DNA of 20,274 nucleotides from Bacteroidales bacterium UBA3808 (GCA_002369075.1 DFEG01000019.1:13874-34147); one strand, 5' to 3'. Shown: positions 8,010 to 14,233, numbered from the stretch's first letter. The notes: generated from the letters alone by a model not told the origin. Numbers and translations are program-made.

Positions 8010-9146
8010 TTAGTTTTCACTAATCTTATTTAAATAGATTCTTAAGAAAATATCATCTACCGAATATTGCTTTTTATCGTCTAAAGTTACTAAATCCAGT
8101 TCCAGCAAGTGCTTGATTGCATTTTGCACGGCACTGGAGGAAAGCAAATGGTATTTACGCAAGAATGGTCCGCTCATGATTCTCTGCACGCGGCCTTCTT
8201 TTGCTATGGCGAACAAGAGGTTCTGTTGCCGTTCGGGTACGTGCGAAAGCAAACGGGCATAACGTGGTGTCTCTTCCTCTACGATATTATTAACGGCTTG
8301 TGTCAATGTCTGTCTATCAGCCGTTTCATTCAGCCCTACCAAATCAAACAGCTCATGACTGATACGCTGCATGGCATAGGTGTTGCCTTCGGCGATTTGA
8401 TAAATCAAACGAACCAAACCGGCATCAATATGTTTGTTATACTGCTCAAACCAGTAGCATACAAATTCTACATACTTGTCTTCCGGAATAGCCTCTAATC
8501 CCATATAAGAGGCGCTATTGTAGAAGGGATGAGCAGAAGCATTAAACATTTCCTCTAACATGTGGCGCTCGCTACCGGAGAAAATGAAATGTGCATTAGT
8601 CATGTGTTGAATATAACTGCGCAGCAGAGCTTCAACGTTCTTTTCCGGGTATTTGTTGATCTGCTGGAACTCGTCAAAACAAATGACGCAAGGTTTATCT
8701 GCCTGCTCCAGATACCGGAAAATGCTCTCGAATGTATATTCTATCTGGGCATTAGGATTAAGCGACAGGCCAAATTGAGGCATCATACTCAGCGGGTCAA
8801 CTGACATAGTAACCGTCATTGACTGGACAGTAGCCAGAAATTGGCGTGTAAACTTTTCGCCTTTGTTTTGCAAGGCATCAAATACACAACGTCCGAAAGC
8901 GAAAGCGAAATCACGCAATGAGGAGGTGTGAAGCAGGTCTACATAGAAGAAATAGTAATTATCCGCTATCTCCGGCAGTCGGCTGCAATGTTTTACCAAA
9001 CGCGACTTACCCATACGACGTTCTGAGACCAGACATATGTTCTCACCTCCATGTATCCCCTTGACCAATCTGGCAGTCTCTTGTATGCGATCACAAAAAT
9101 AGGGAGCAGGGATGTCGCCTATCAAAATAAAAGGATTGTTAATCAT
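8010..9146 (-). CDS. AAA/STAND-like ATP-binding protein (ATPase_2-type)
   Basis: The protein has 378 residues, with ATG at 9146 and TAA at 8010. The N-terminal half is a P-loop domain: Walker A region at ~41-48 (SERRMGKS, where the usual first glycine is serine), Walker B at 153-159 (VICFDEF), and a sensor-1-like strand with IFSGSERHML at ~188-197. Residues ~290-378 look like a winged-helix tail. The layout resembles the archaeal-type ATPase_2 proteins (GxRRxGKT family) that are common as single genes in Bacteroidota. Their biological role is mostly unknown; links to signalling or defence are inference. It is a single-gene unit with its own promoter at 9236-9266 and terminator at 7969-8003. 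No signal peptide or membrane segment is seen, so it should be cytoplasmic. Confidence 0.88.
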   Translation of the reverse strand: MINNPFILIGDIPAPYFCDRIQETARLVKGIHGGENICLVSERRMGKSRLVKHCSRLPEIADNYYFFYVDLLHTSSLRDFAFAFGRCVFDALQNKGEKFTRQFLATVQSMTVTMSVDPLSMMPQFGLSLNPNAQIEYTFESIFRYLEQADKPCVICFDEFQQINKYPEKNVEALLRSYIQHMTNAHFIFSGSERHMLEEMFNASAHPFYNSASYMGLEAIPEDKYVEFVCYWFEQYNKHIDAGLVRLIYQIAEGNTYAMQRISHELFDLVGLNETADRQTLTQAVNNIVEEETPRYARLLSHVPERQQNLLFAIAKEGRVQRIMSGPFLRKYHLLSSSAVQNAIKHLLELDLVTLDDKKQYSVDDIFLRIYLNKISEN

Positions 9147-9181
9147 AAACAGTTGACTATTACAGAGTTTTACACTACTAA

Positions 9182-9226
9182 TGCAAAATTACCGGAAACC
9201 AATTACCAGAAACCAATAATTTTGCA
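9182..9226 (-). promoter_or_regulatory. Leader stem-loop carrying a 14-bp tandem repeat
   Basis: TGCAAAATTA (9182-9191) and TAATTTTGCA (9217-9226) form a perfect 10-bp inverted repeat. Overlapping the left arm and filling the loop is a 14-bp tandem duplication, TTACCGGAAACCAA (9189-9202) and TTACCAGAAACCAA (9203-9216). It lies in the ATPase leader, between the promoter and the ATG, so it may be an RNA hairpin or an operator. Confidence 0.7.
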
Positions 9227-9235
9227 AATCCGCCG

Positions 9236-9266
9236 CAAAGGTAGTAATAATTTTTGATATATGCAA
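9236..9266 (-). promoter_or_regulatory. Promoter of the ATPase gene
   Basis: On the minus strand: TTG at 9266-9264, a 20-bp gap, TACCTTTG at 9243-9236. The leader to the ATG at 9146 would be about 80 nt. Confidence 0.72.
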
Positions 9267-9308
9267 GAGGGAGGGGGATTTTTTCGCTTTTTCCTATATA
9301 ACAGGCAT

Positions 9309-9330
9309 AAAAAAACGGACCGAAGTCCGT
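9309..9330 (-). terminator. Rho-independent terminator of hipBA
   Basis: ACGGAC (9315-9320) and GTCCGT (9325-9330) form a 6-bp stem that closes a UUCG tetraloop on the minus strand. A run of T (9315-9309) follows. It lies 21 nt after the hipA stop codon. Confidence 0.92.
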
Positions 9331-9351
9331 CTTTTATTCCGTGTACAAAAT

Positions 9352-10587
9352 TTATTCTACTCTGAATGCCGGAGCCATTAGTTCTTGTTCTTCGCGGGGG
9401 ATGCGGTAGTGCATAGCCCATTTGCGCCAATCAGCCACATGCCGTTTGATGGAATCAACGATTTGAGCAGATTCAGCAGCATCAATACCGAAGTACGGAG
9501 CGACATCAGTAGCCAGCTCAAAATCCAAAGCATTGGAATGTTCGTCAATATTAAGGCTTAATCCGGTGCCGTAGTACATAGGATTCAAATCATAGGCGGG
9601 CGCAAGTCTCCAACCTTCTTTAGACAGCAGGAATCCGTGATTGCGCAGGTGGTCGTCGCAGTTGCTGATGGCGATATTAAAGACCAGCCGTTTCCATAGT
9701 TCCTCTAAGTCTTTTTGCGCTTGGCAACTGTTGCGTGCAATCCACTCGGCGAGGTCCAGATAAGAGCACCCATCCGTATGACCGTCATGATAGCCGAGCA
9801 TAGTCATCGCAGATGTGAAATGAATACGTTTGTTGTCTTGCGTACGATCAAAACGGCGTGTCAAGAATGACGCGTGTTGATTGAACCGGATGCAATCAAA
9901 ATCGGCGACAGTAATGCCGCAAGCACGGGCTAATTGCATCGCAACCGCTTCCCATGCTCCTATATCTTGTCGATCGCTCTTACTCGGGAATTTGGCTATC
10001 CACAAGGAGCCATCCGGTGCTTGCACATTCGCTTTCGGTCTTGCTCCTCCTAACGAAGAACCGGGGGCTAATAAGATTTGCAGCCATTTGCGCATATTGG
10101 GGTCATCATCGTTTTCCAGATGCAAGCTGGCTTGTTCCAGTTCGCGCAAGGAAGTGAAAGGCGGTGTCGTATATTGCGAGTCATTATCAAGGAAAGGTCC
10201 ATTAATATCTGTTTTCAGGCGTAGCGCACCCATACGCGTGCTATCACAAACTCCTAAGAGGAAGTCACTTTCCATGAGTGTTTTCCGAGGGCGTTGCTCA
10301 TCTTTTGAGTGAATGGACTCTCTGCGTTCAAGCAACACTCGCCCCCATCTATCCGGAGCGGAGTCTGTGAAAATACCAAAGTTGGCCTTGTCATCCGCCA
10401 AGAACTGCCGTCCCCTGAACAACTGCAAATCCGGGTCTAACAAACGGCAATATGGAGTCTGTAACCACTCGGGCTCAAACTCAAACGAGAATATCTCCTT
10501 TCCACGTGAAGGTTGCGCAAACAGACGCCCCATTAGAACGGGTGTCTCTACACGGAAATCGTCAAAATAGATGTATATCGTTTGCAT
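9352..10587 (-). CDS. hipA: HipA-like serine/threonine kinase toxin
   Basis: The protein has 411 residues, with ATG at 10587 and TAA at 9352. It shows the HipA kinase marks: the glycine-rich ATP loop (LAPGSSLGGARPKA, ~173-186), an invariant lysine in WIAKFPS (~K199), FLTRRFDR (~241-248), the catalytic segment SNCDDHLRNHGFLL (~308-321) with D312 and N316, and the metal-binding AYDLNP (~331-336). The N-terminal ~150 residues match the HipA N1/N-terminal subdomain. Known HipA toxins phosphorylate glutamyl-tRNA synthetase or related targets and cause growth arrest; the target here is unknown. Active-site residues look intact, so this should be a working kinase. It follows hipB after a 3-nt gap, so the two are co-transcribed. 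The length fits single-chain HipA (~400-440 aa). Confidence 0.93.
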   Translation of the reverse strand: MQTIYIYFDDFRVETPVLMGRLFAQPSRGKEIFSFEFEPEWLQTPYCRLLDPDLQLFRGRQFLADDKANFGIFTDSAPDRWGRVLLERRESIHSKDEQRPRKTLMESDFLLGVCDSTRMGALRLKTDINGPFLDNDSQYTTPPFTSLRELEQASLHLENDDDPNMRKWLQILLAPGSSLGGARPKANVQAPDGSLWIAKFPSKSDRQDIGAWEAVAMQLARACGITVADFDCIRFNQHASFLTRRFDRTQDNKRIHFTSAMTMLGYHDGHTDGCSYLDLAEWIARNSCQAQKDLEELWKRLVFNIAISNCDDHLRNHGFLLSKEGWRLAPAYDLNPMYYGTGLSLNIDEHSNALDFELATDVAPYFGIDAAESAQIVDSIKRHVADWRKWAMHYRIPREEQELMAPAFRVE

Positions 10588-10590
10588 AGA

Positions 10591-10896
10591 TTATTTAGCT
10601 TTAGTCACGCGTTTAGAGATAGTTAGCCCTGCGTCTTGTAGTTTTCGGCCGAGGATATCATCTTGCGCAACGGAATGCAAATCCTCCTCCAAACCGAGCA
10701 CTATGAGCACACGCAGGTAATAGCCTATCGCAACTCCCTCATCGCCGTTCTCTATCTTGATAAGGGTGTTGCGCGCTATACCGGCTCTTTCCGCCACTTG
10801 TTCAGAAGGCAAATTACGCCGTAGCCGAGCCAAACGGATGTTTTCTCCTAAATCATGAAGTAGTCTCTCGTGCTTAGGTAATAGTGCTCTTTTCAT
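10591..10896 (-). CDS. hipB: HipB-like XRE-family antitoxin
   Basis: The protein has 101 residues, with ATG at 10896 and TAA at 10591. Residues ~16-70 form a helix-turn-helix of the XRE/Cro type (GENIRLARLRRNLPSEQVAE, then RNTLIKIENGDEGVAI). The basic C-terminal tail may contact the toxin. Its place directly before hipA marks it as the cognate antitoxin and probable autorepressor. HipB proteins bind DNA palindromes in their own promoter and neutralise HipA. A candidate operator, GCATATATGC at 10950-10959, sits inside the promoter. No Shine-Dalgarno sequence is evident. Confidence 0.92.
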   Translation of the reverse strand: MKRALLPKHERLLHDLGENIRLARLRRNLPSEQVAERAGIARNTLIKIENGDEGVAIGYYLRVLIVLGLEEDLHSVAQDDILGRKLQDAGLTISKRVTKAK

Positions 10897-10930
10897 ACGT
10901 GTATTTGTGCTTAATGTTCAAAATTCTGCG

Positions 10931-10961
10931 CAAAGGTACAACTTTTTGCGCATATATGCAA
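10931..10961 (-). promoter_or_regulatory. hipBA promoter with candidate HipB operator
   Basis: Minus strand: TTG at 10961-10959, a 20-bp gap, TACCTTTG at 10938-10931. The perfect palindrome GCATATATGC (10950-10959) lies between the two boxes and touches the -33 element, so a bound HTH protein would block the polymerase. The start point would be about 30 nt before the hipB ATG. Confidence 0.72.
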
Positions 10962-11006
10962 ACAATTCAACAAAAAAATGTGATTAGAGAGTGTTTTTTC
11001 CCGCTG

Positions 11007-11037
11007 CAAGGGTACATAAAATATTTGGAATACGCAA
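11007..11037 (-). promoter_or_regulatory. Possible second, degenerate promoter upstream of hipBA
   Basis: Minus strand: TTG at 11037-11035, a 20-bp gap, TACCCTTG at 11014-11007, one base from TAnnTTTG. It may be a weak upstream hipBA promoter or a decayed copy of the main one. Confidence 0.35.
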
Positions 11038-11047
11038 GGGTTTGCAC

Positions 11048-11071
11048 AAAAAACCGCACCCGAAGGATGCG
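11048..11071 (-). terminator. Orphan terminator-like hairpin left of higBA
   Basis: CGCACCC (11055-11061) and GGATGCG (11065-11071) form a 7-bp stem with one G-U pair. On the minus strand a run of six T follows. No minus-strand gene lies directly upstream of it. It nearly matches the terminator at 12046-12071 on the other side of higBA, and may shield hipBA from upstream transcription. Confidence 0.65.
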
Positions 11072-11202
11072 TTATTGGGCATTCAGCCGTCAGCATTCAG
11101 AGGATACGTTTCTCTATGAGCGAATAAAACGACCTTATGAAATAATGGATTTACCGCAAAACAGGTAAAAAAGATAAAAATTCGTTTTTTTTGCCAGAAA
11201 AC

Positions 11203-11233
11203 TTGTGTATGTCGTAAAAAAGTTGTAATTTTG
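11203..11233 (+). promoter_or_regulatory. higBA promoter
   Basis: Plus strand: TTG at 11203-11205, a 20-bp gap, TAATTTTG at 11226-11233. The toxin ATG follows 20 bp later. Two TTGCAA palindromes (11231-11236 and 11246-11251, period 15) overlap and follow the -7 box and could be antitoxin operators. Confidence 0.7.
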
Positions 11234-11253
11234 CAACGAAAATCATTGCAAAT

Positions 11254-11601
11254 ATGCCTGTACCAAGGAAAATCATCTTTTATAACGATCATTTCGTCAC
11301 ATTTTATACCGCACAAACGGAGGATGTTCGTCGTAAGATCAATCTGGTACTCAAACTGGTGGAGACCCAGGAAAAGATACCTAAGAAGTTTTTCCGATCA
11401 ATAGAAACAGTAGAAGGGCTATTTGAGATTCGTATAGAGATGGAGAGTAATATTTATCGAATCTTTTGTTGCTTTGACAAAGGGAACTTGGTAGTTTTGT
11501 TTAATGGTTTTCAAAAGAAAAGTCAAAAGACACCGCCTGATCAGATTGCGAGGGCGGAGAGATTGAAAAACGAATATTTTAAAGAGAAGGAGACACGATA
11601 A
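11254..11601 (+). CDS. higB: RelE/Gp49-like (HigB-type) toxin
   Basis: The protein has 115 residues, with ATG at 11254 and TAA at 11599-11601. It has the phage-derived Gp49/HigB pattern: VEGLFEIRIE (~62-71), YRIFCCFDKGNLVVLFNGF (~76-94), KKSQKTPPDQIARAERLKNEY (split here as KKSQKTPP, then RAERLKNEY). Members of this family are ribosome-dependent mRNA interferases. The toxin gene comes first, the usual order for higBA, and its stop overlaps the antitoxin start by one base (TAATG), so translation is probably coupled. The gene is AT-richer than the nearby rpoC and the 12.8-15.3 kb genes, which may reflect transfer. The family is clear; the exact target is not. Confidence 0.9.
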   Translation: MPVPRKIIFYNDHFVTFYTAQTEDVRRKINLVLKLVETQEKIPKKFFRSIETVEGLFEIRIEMESNIYRIFCCFDKGNLVVLFNGFQKKSQKTPPDQIARAERLKNEYFKEKETR

Positions 11602-11912
11602 TGACAGCACAACACAAACAAGATTTGATGCAATGCACAGATTTCTCCCAATTGTTGGATGTCGAGTATGGAAAACGAGGCACAACCAAACGTGAGAAGT
11701 TTGAAGCAGATGCTGAGGCGTTTTGTATAGGTGAGATTTTGAAGGAGCAAAGGCTTCAGGCCGGTATGACTCAAAAAGAGTTAGCTGCTCAGTCGGGCAC
11801 TCCCACTCAAGTCATCTCCCGATTGGAGCACGGTTATAGCAATGTTTCCTTATCTTCCATCTTTCAGATTTTCGCAGGAATGGGCAAGAAGGTTGCATTG
11901 ACTATTCTATAA
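11601..11912 (+). CDS. higA: XRE-family antitoxin (HigA-type)
   Basis: The protein has 103 residues, with ATG at 11601 and TAA at 11910-11912. Residues ~46-100 form an XRE helix-turn-helix (LKEQRLQAGMTQKELAAQSG, then TQVISRLEHGYSNVSLSS). The N-terminal ~40 residues are variable and probably bind the toxin. Gene order, one-base overlap with the toxin and a shared terminator make it the cognate antitoxin. It should repress its own promoter through the TTGCAA sites near 11231-11251 (inference). Confidence 0.9.
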   Translation: MTAQHKQDLMQCTDFSQLLDVEYGKRGTTKREKFEADAEAFCIGEILKEQRLQAGMTQKELAAQSGTPTQVISRLEHGYSNVSLSSIFQIFAGMGKKVALTIL

Positions 11913-11944
11913 TTCTATAAACCATAAAATACCCATACAATACT

Positions 11945-11979
11945 AAGCGGTAATCCACGAAACGGTTTACCGCTTTTTT
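11945..11979 (+). terminator. Rho-independent terminator of higBA
   Basis: AGCGGTAA (11946-11953) and TTACCGCT (11967-11974) form a perfect 8-bp stem, followed on the plus strand by a run of six T (11974-11979). It lies 33 nt after the antitoxin stop. Confidence 0.92.
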
Positions 11980-12045
11980 GTTACCTAATTACCCTATTAC
12001 GTAATCACGAAAAAAATAAAAGTAAACCTATGTAAGTAAATACAT

Positions 12046-12071
12046 AAAAAACGCACCCGAGGATGCGTTTT
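12046..12071 (-). terminator. Terminator of the small MARFE protein gene
   Basis: AAAACGCA (12048-12055) and TGCGTTTT (12064-12071) are perfect inverted arms, followed on the minus strand by a T run. It lies 16 nt after the stop codon at 12088. The core is almost the same as the orphan hairpin at 11048-11071. Confidence 0.9.
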
Positions 12072-12087
12072 AGGACGATTTTTTCTG

Positions 12088-12465
12088 TTATTCGTGGATG
12101 AGTACTGCGCGGACGAAGTTGCCGAACTGGCATATCCGCTTGCCGGCAACGGGATCGGGTTTGCCGCGGAGTTGGGCGGCATGACGTTCCACCATCTCCC
12201 GGTACCGCGGATGGTTCGGATCTTTCGCAATCTGCGATGCCTCTTGGCAAACGGCTTTCCAGCGTTCGTACTGAGCCTGTTCGGCAGGCGTTCGCGGGTT
12301 CCGTTTGTAATCCCGCTTCTCCAGTCCGTACATCTCTTTCGGACCATAACCGAAAATCGTTCCGTCCGGATACTTCCATGCCTTACGACGCATGGTTATT
12401 CGTGAATGTTTGTCAAACTTGCCGACTAAATCATCGATGCCGACACTTGTTTCAAATCTTGCCAT
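12088..12465 (-). CDS. Small conserved-looking Bacteroidales protein of unknown function
   Basis: The frame is open from ATG at 12531 (147 aa), but the ATG at 12465 is preferred. It gives a 125-aa protein beginning MARFETSVGIDDLVGKF, the kind of start I recall in short uncharacterised Bacteroidales proteins; the upstream 22 residues look like translated leader. It is basic and soluble. Features are an N-terminal beta-rich part with RRKAWKYPDGTIFGYGP, a central MYGLEKRDYKRNPRTPAEQ, a helical segment with AQYERWKAVCQEASQIAKD, and a C-terminus NFVRAVLIHE. It reads downstream of the DUF3987 gene but 309 bp away, with repeats between them. No promoter of the usual form was found. Function unknown; a nucleic-acid or structural role is only a guess. 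Confidence 0.75.
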   Translation of the reverse strand: MARFETSVGIDDLVGKFDKHSRITMRRKAWKYPDGTIFGYGPKEMYGLEKRDYKRNPRTPAEQAQYERWKAVCQEASQIAKDPNHPRYREMVERHAAQLRGKPDPVAGKRICQFGNFVRAVLIHE

Positions 12466-12591
12466 AATACTATAATTAAAGGTTAATGGGTAGTTGTTGC
12501 CTAGGTAATGATTAGGGAAAGGGTAGGACAATGACTAACCAATATTTAACAAATGATTAACTTATCTCTAACGGGTGGAAGCATGTTGGCT

Positions 12592-12607
12592 GTTGCAAAT
12601 ATGCAAC
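12592..12607. repeat. 16-bp inverted repeat (GTTGCA-N4-TGCAAC)
   Basis: GTTGCA at 12592-12597 and TGCAAC at 12602-12607 are perfect arms. It lies about 130 bp upstream of the small MARFE gene and resembles an operator half-site pair. No promoter with normal spacing is seen beside it. Confidence 0.6.
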
Positions 12608-12615
12608 AGAAATGC

Positions 12616-12689
12616 AAAATGATAGGGAATCCGGATGTCATCCGGAACAATAGACATAGAAAATGATAGAGACTCCGGATGTCATCCGA
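12616..12689. repeat. Two 30-bp palindrome-bearing direct repeats with a 44-bp period
   Basis: AAAATGATAG, five bases, then CCGGATGTCATCCG appears at 12616-12645 and again at 12660-12689. Each copy holds the palindrome CGGATG-T-CATCCG; in copy 1 it extends to TCCGGATG-T-CATCCGGA. The two are nearly identical apart from the five-base spacer. Confidence 0.9.
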
Positions 12690-12711
12690 CGGAATTAACA
12701 TACGAAAATTT

Positions 12712-12779
12712 GCATGGCAAAGTTGGCAAACTTGACAAACTTAGCGTTGACTTTGCCAACTTTGCCAAGTTTGTCATGC
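12712..12779. repeat. 68-bp imperfect inverted repeat built from 9-bp units
   Basis: The left arm is a 9-bp tandem (GGCAAAGTT, GGCAAACTT, GACAAACTT) and the right arm its reverse (GACTTTGCC, AACTTTGCC, AAGTTTGTC). About 27 of 32 positions pair, with mismatches at 9-bp steps (12722, 12731, 12740). The right arm contains the last codons and stop of the DUF3987 gene. A run of seven T follows only on the plus strand (12782-12788), so it looks like a terminator for plus-strand transcripts. On the minus strand it would be a 3'-end hairpin. Confidence 0.88.
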
Positions 12780-14090
12780 GATTTTTTTATACACGCCATA
12801 CCGAATCTTTTGTACTAATCCATGTGCCATCCATTCTTCGTTCCAACGCGCGGAAGTTCGAGGAGAGATTCCTTGAGACTGTGCTTCGGCGACGAGGGTT
12901 TTGGATTCAAACTCAGCGGGAAGGAGGGAGAGGAGGATGGCTTTCTGGTCGAGGGGTTTGACTTTCGGTGCCTCTATCTTCTCTGTACCTTGTATCAACT
13001 GGTACGCCTGCGCCATATGCAGAATCAACTTATTCCCGATAAGTTCCGCAGTAGCATAGTCCTCATCCGAGCACACAAGACCGGAATGCGATTCCGGAGC
13101 AATGGAAAAAGAGGAAGTGTCCGAATCCAATTCGGACGAAATGGACGAAGGTTCTTGCTCCGCGGAATAGCGCGGAGAGCAGGACCGAAGTACCGTGAGT
13201 ATCATCGCTATCCGTTCGATATGGACCGCCATGCGGAGGACGACGGAGTGGAAATCTTCGCCTAAGATGCTGATGAGCGTGGGGTAAGCGGTCTCAAGAT
13301 GGTGGCCGAGACGGGTACGCTGGTCAGGCGTGAGGCGGAACTCTATCGGATGGGAGAAGAACAGCTGCTCGTACAGGCGGTAGAGTTGCTCTGAAGCCGT
13401 CTGTATAGCCTGTCGGGAACTCTCACCGGGTTGCACATAGCGCTCCGAGAAAGGTTTGATATCCTGGACGATAAGGGTCAGCAGGCGTGAGAAATAACCG
13501 TTCTCGACAGAGGGAACGAGCGCGCGGTACTGGCTGAGCGTACCGGTGAGTACCATGGACAGTTGCGGGTTCTCGATGACTGAATGGTCCTTGCATCGGG
13601 CACGGGAGATGGGTTCGTGCTCGGCAGCTTTACGAAGGGCGGTGTTGTAGTTCGCGGTCGAGGAACGCCAGATGTCGGTGATGACCGATCCTTCGGACTC
13701 ATGGATGTACCCGCGTCCGTTCTGCTGCGCGAGCGTCCGATAGAAAGCCGGGTAAGTGGCATCGCCCGGGATGACCAGGGGCATCGCCTGATGAACCCGT
13801 TGCACGAGATCGAGGGCGAGGTTGGTTATTCCTTTGCCGCAAGCCGCCGAACCGACGATGAAGAGCTGGAGGTTGGGGTAATAGCGTTTGGCGGCAATAC
13901 CGTACCGGCAATAGAGGTTCGGCATACACGCGCCAGAGGCGGTAAGCAGGGACATCAGCAACATGTCTTTTTCACTCTCGCTCTGGGCTAATGAGAGTAC
14001 AGGGCGGATGATGGCGGGCAGGGCGGCTTCATCCAGATGAGAACAGATGTGGAGATCTGTCTCAGGGTTAAGGTTTTGATACTTGTTCAT
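12774..14090 (-). CDS. DUF3987-like P-loop ATPase
   Basis: The protein has 438 residues, with ATG at 14090 and TGA at 12774. The pattern matches the DUF3987 proteins common in Bacteroidota: an N-terminal DEAALPAIIRPVLSLAQSE; a Walker A-like loop at ~80-88 (GSAACGKGI); an acidic motif GYIHESEG (~127-134) in the Walker B place; a sensor-like SMVLTGTLSQ (~178-187); and GYFSRLL (~198-204) with a possible arginine finger. A Ser/Glu-rich linker (~305-340) leads to a winged-helix-like tail (~375-438). Longer relatives carry VirE/primase domains, which are absent here, so this is the ATPase part alone. A role in mobile-element replication is inferred from the family. It has its own promoter, whose -7 box touches a terminator of the upstream operon. 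Confidence 0.82.
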   Translation of the reverse strand: MNKYQNLNPETDLHICSHLDEAALPAIIRPVLSLAQSESEKDMLLMSLLTASGACMPNLYCRYGIAAKRYYPNLQLFIVGSAACGKGITNLALDLVQRVHQAMPLVIPGDATYPAFYRTLAQQNGRGYIHESEGSVITDIWRSSTANYNTALRKAAEHEPISRARCKDHSVIENPQLSMVLTGTLSQYRALVPSVENGYFSRLLTLIVQDIKPFSERYVQPGESSRQAIQTASEQLYRLYEQLFFSHPIEFRLTPDQRTRLGHHLETAYPTLISILGEDFHSVVLRMAVHIERIAMILTVLRSCSPRYSAEQEPSSISSELDSDTSSFSIAPESHSGLVCSDEDYATAELIGNKLILHMAQAYQLIQGTEKIEAPKVKPLDQKAILLSLLPAEFESKTLVAEAQSQGISPRTSARWNEEWMAHGLVQKIRYGVYKKIA

Positions 14091-14123
14091 AATGTGACAG
14101 GTGTTAAGGGTTAAATGTATTTT

Positions 14124-14162
14124 AATAATAAAAAAGCAGAGGATTTAATCAAAATCCACTGC
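14124..14162 (-). terminator. Terminator of the AlbA operon, overlapping the next promoter
   Basis: GCAGAGGATTT (14136-14146) and AAATCCACTGC (14152-14162) pair at 10 of 11 positions with a 5-nt loop. On the minus strand TTTTTTATTATT follows. The start of the hairpin coincides with the last base of the -7 box of the DUF3987 promoter, so transcripts starting there would lack most of the first arm and should escape termination. Confidence 0.8.
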
Positions 14163-14192
14163 AAAGATACTACAAAAAACATCCTTTCACAA
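14162..14192 (-). promoter_or_regulatory. Promoter of the DUF3987 gene
   Basis: Minus strand: TTG at 14192-14190, a 20-bp gap, TATCTTTG at 14169-14162. The predicted leader is about 65 nt. Confidence 0.7.
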
Positions 14193-14202
14193 GGACGCCC
14201 GC

Positions 14203-14222
14203 GTCACGTGACGTCACATGAC
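14203..14222. promoter_or_regulatory. Two tandem GTCACRTGAC decamers upstream of the DUF3987 promoter
   Basis: GTCACGTGAC (14203-14212, a perfect palindrome) is followed at once by GTCACATGAC (14213-14222, one base different). The TGACGTCA palindrome spans the junction. The pair begins 10 bp upstream of the -33 TTG, the usual place of an activator site. The factor is unknown. Confidence 0.6.
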
Positions 14223-14233
14223 AAAAAAAAGTA

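Larger units (their letters stand above)
10897..11253. other. Divergent control region between hipBA and higBA
   Basis: No credible gene in 357 bases. It contains the hipBA promoter with a palindrome, a second degenerate minus-strand promoter, a minus-strand terminator-like hairpin, and the higBA promoter. The open frames across it have no recognisable features. Confidence 0.75.

Noticed and set aside
10884..11168. A 94-codon plus-strand open frame between hipB and higB
   Set aside because: It runs through the hipBA promoter, the hairpin and AT-rich spacer, and its product shows no recognisable features.
11048..12071. Flanking hairpins as attachment sites of an integrated element
   Set aside because: No integrase or recombinase is encoded between them, and each hairpin has the full shape of a terminator; kept only as a finding on possible cassette insertion.
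12466..12531. N-terminal extension of the small protein to an ATG at 12531
   Set aside because: The added 22 residues look like translated leader, and the MARFE start resembles related short proteins.
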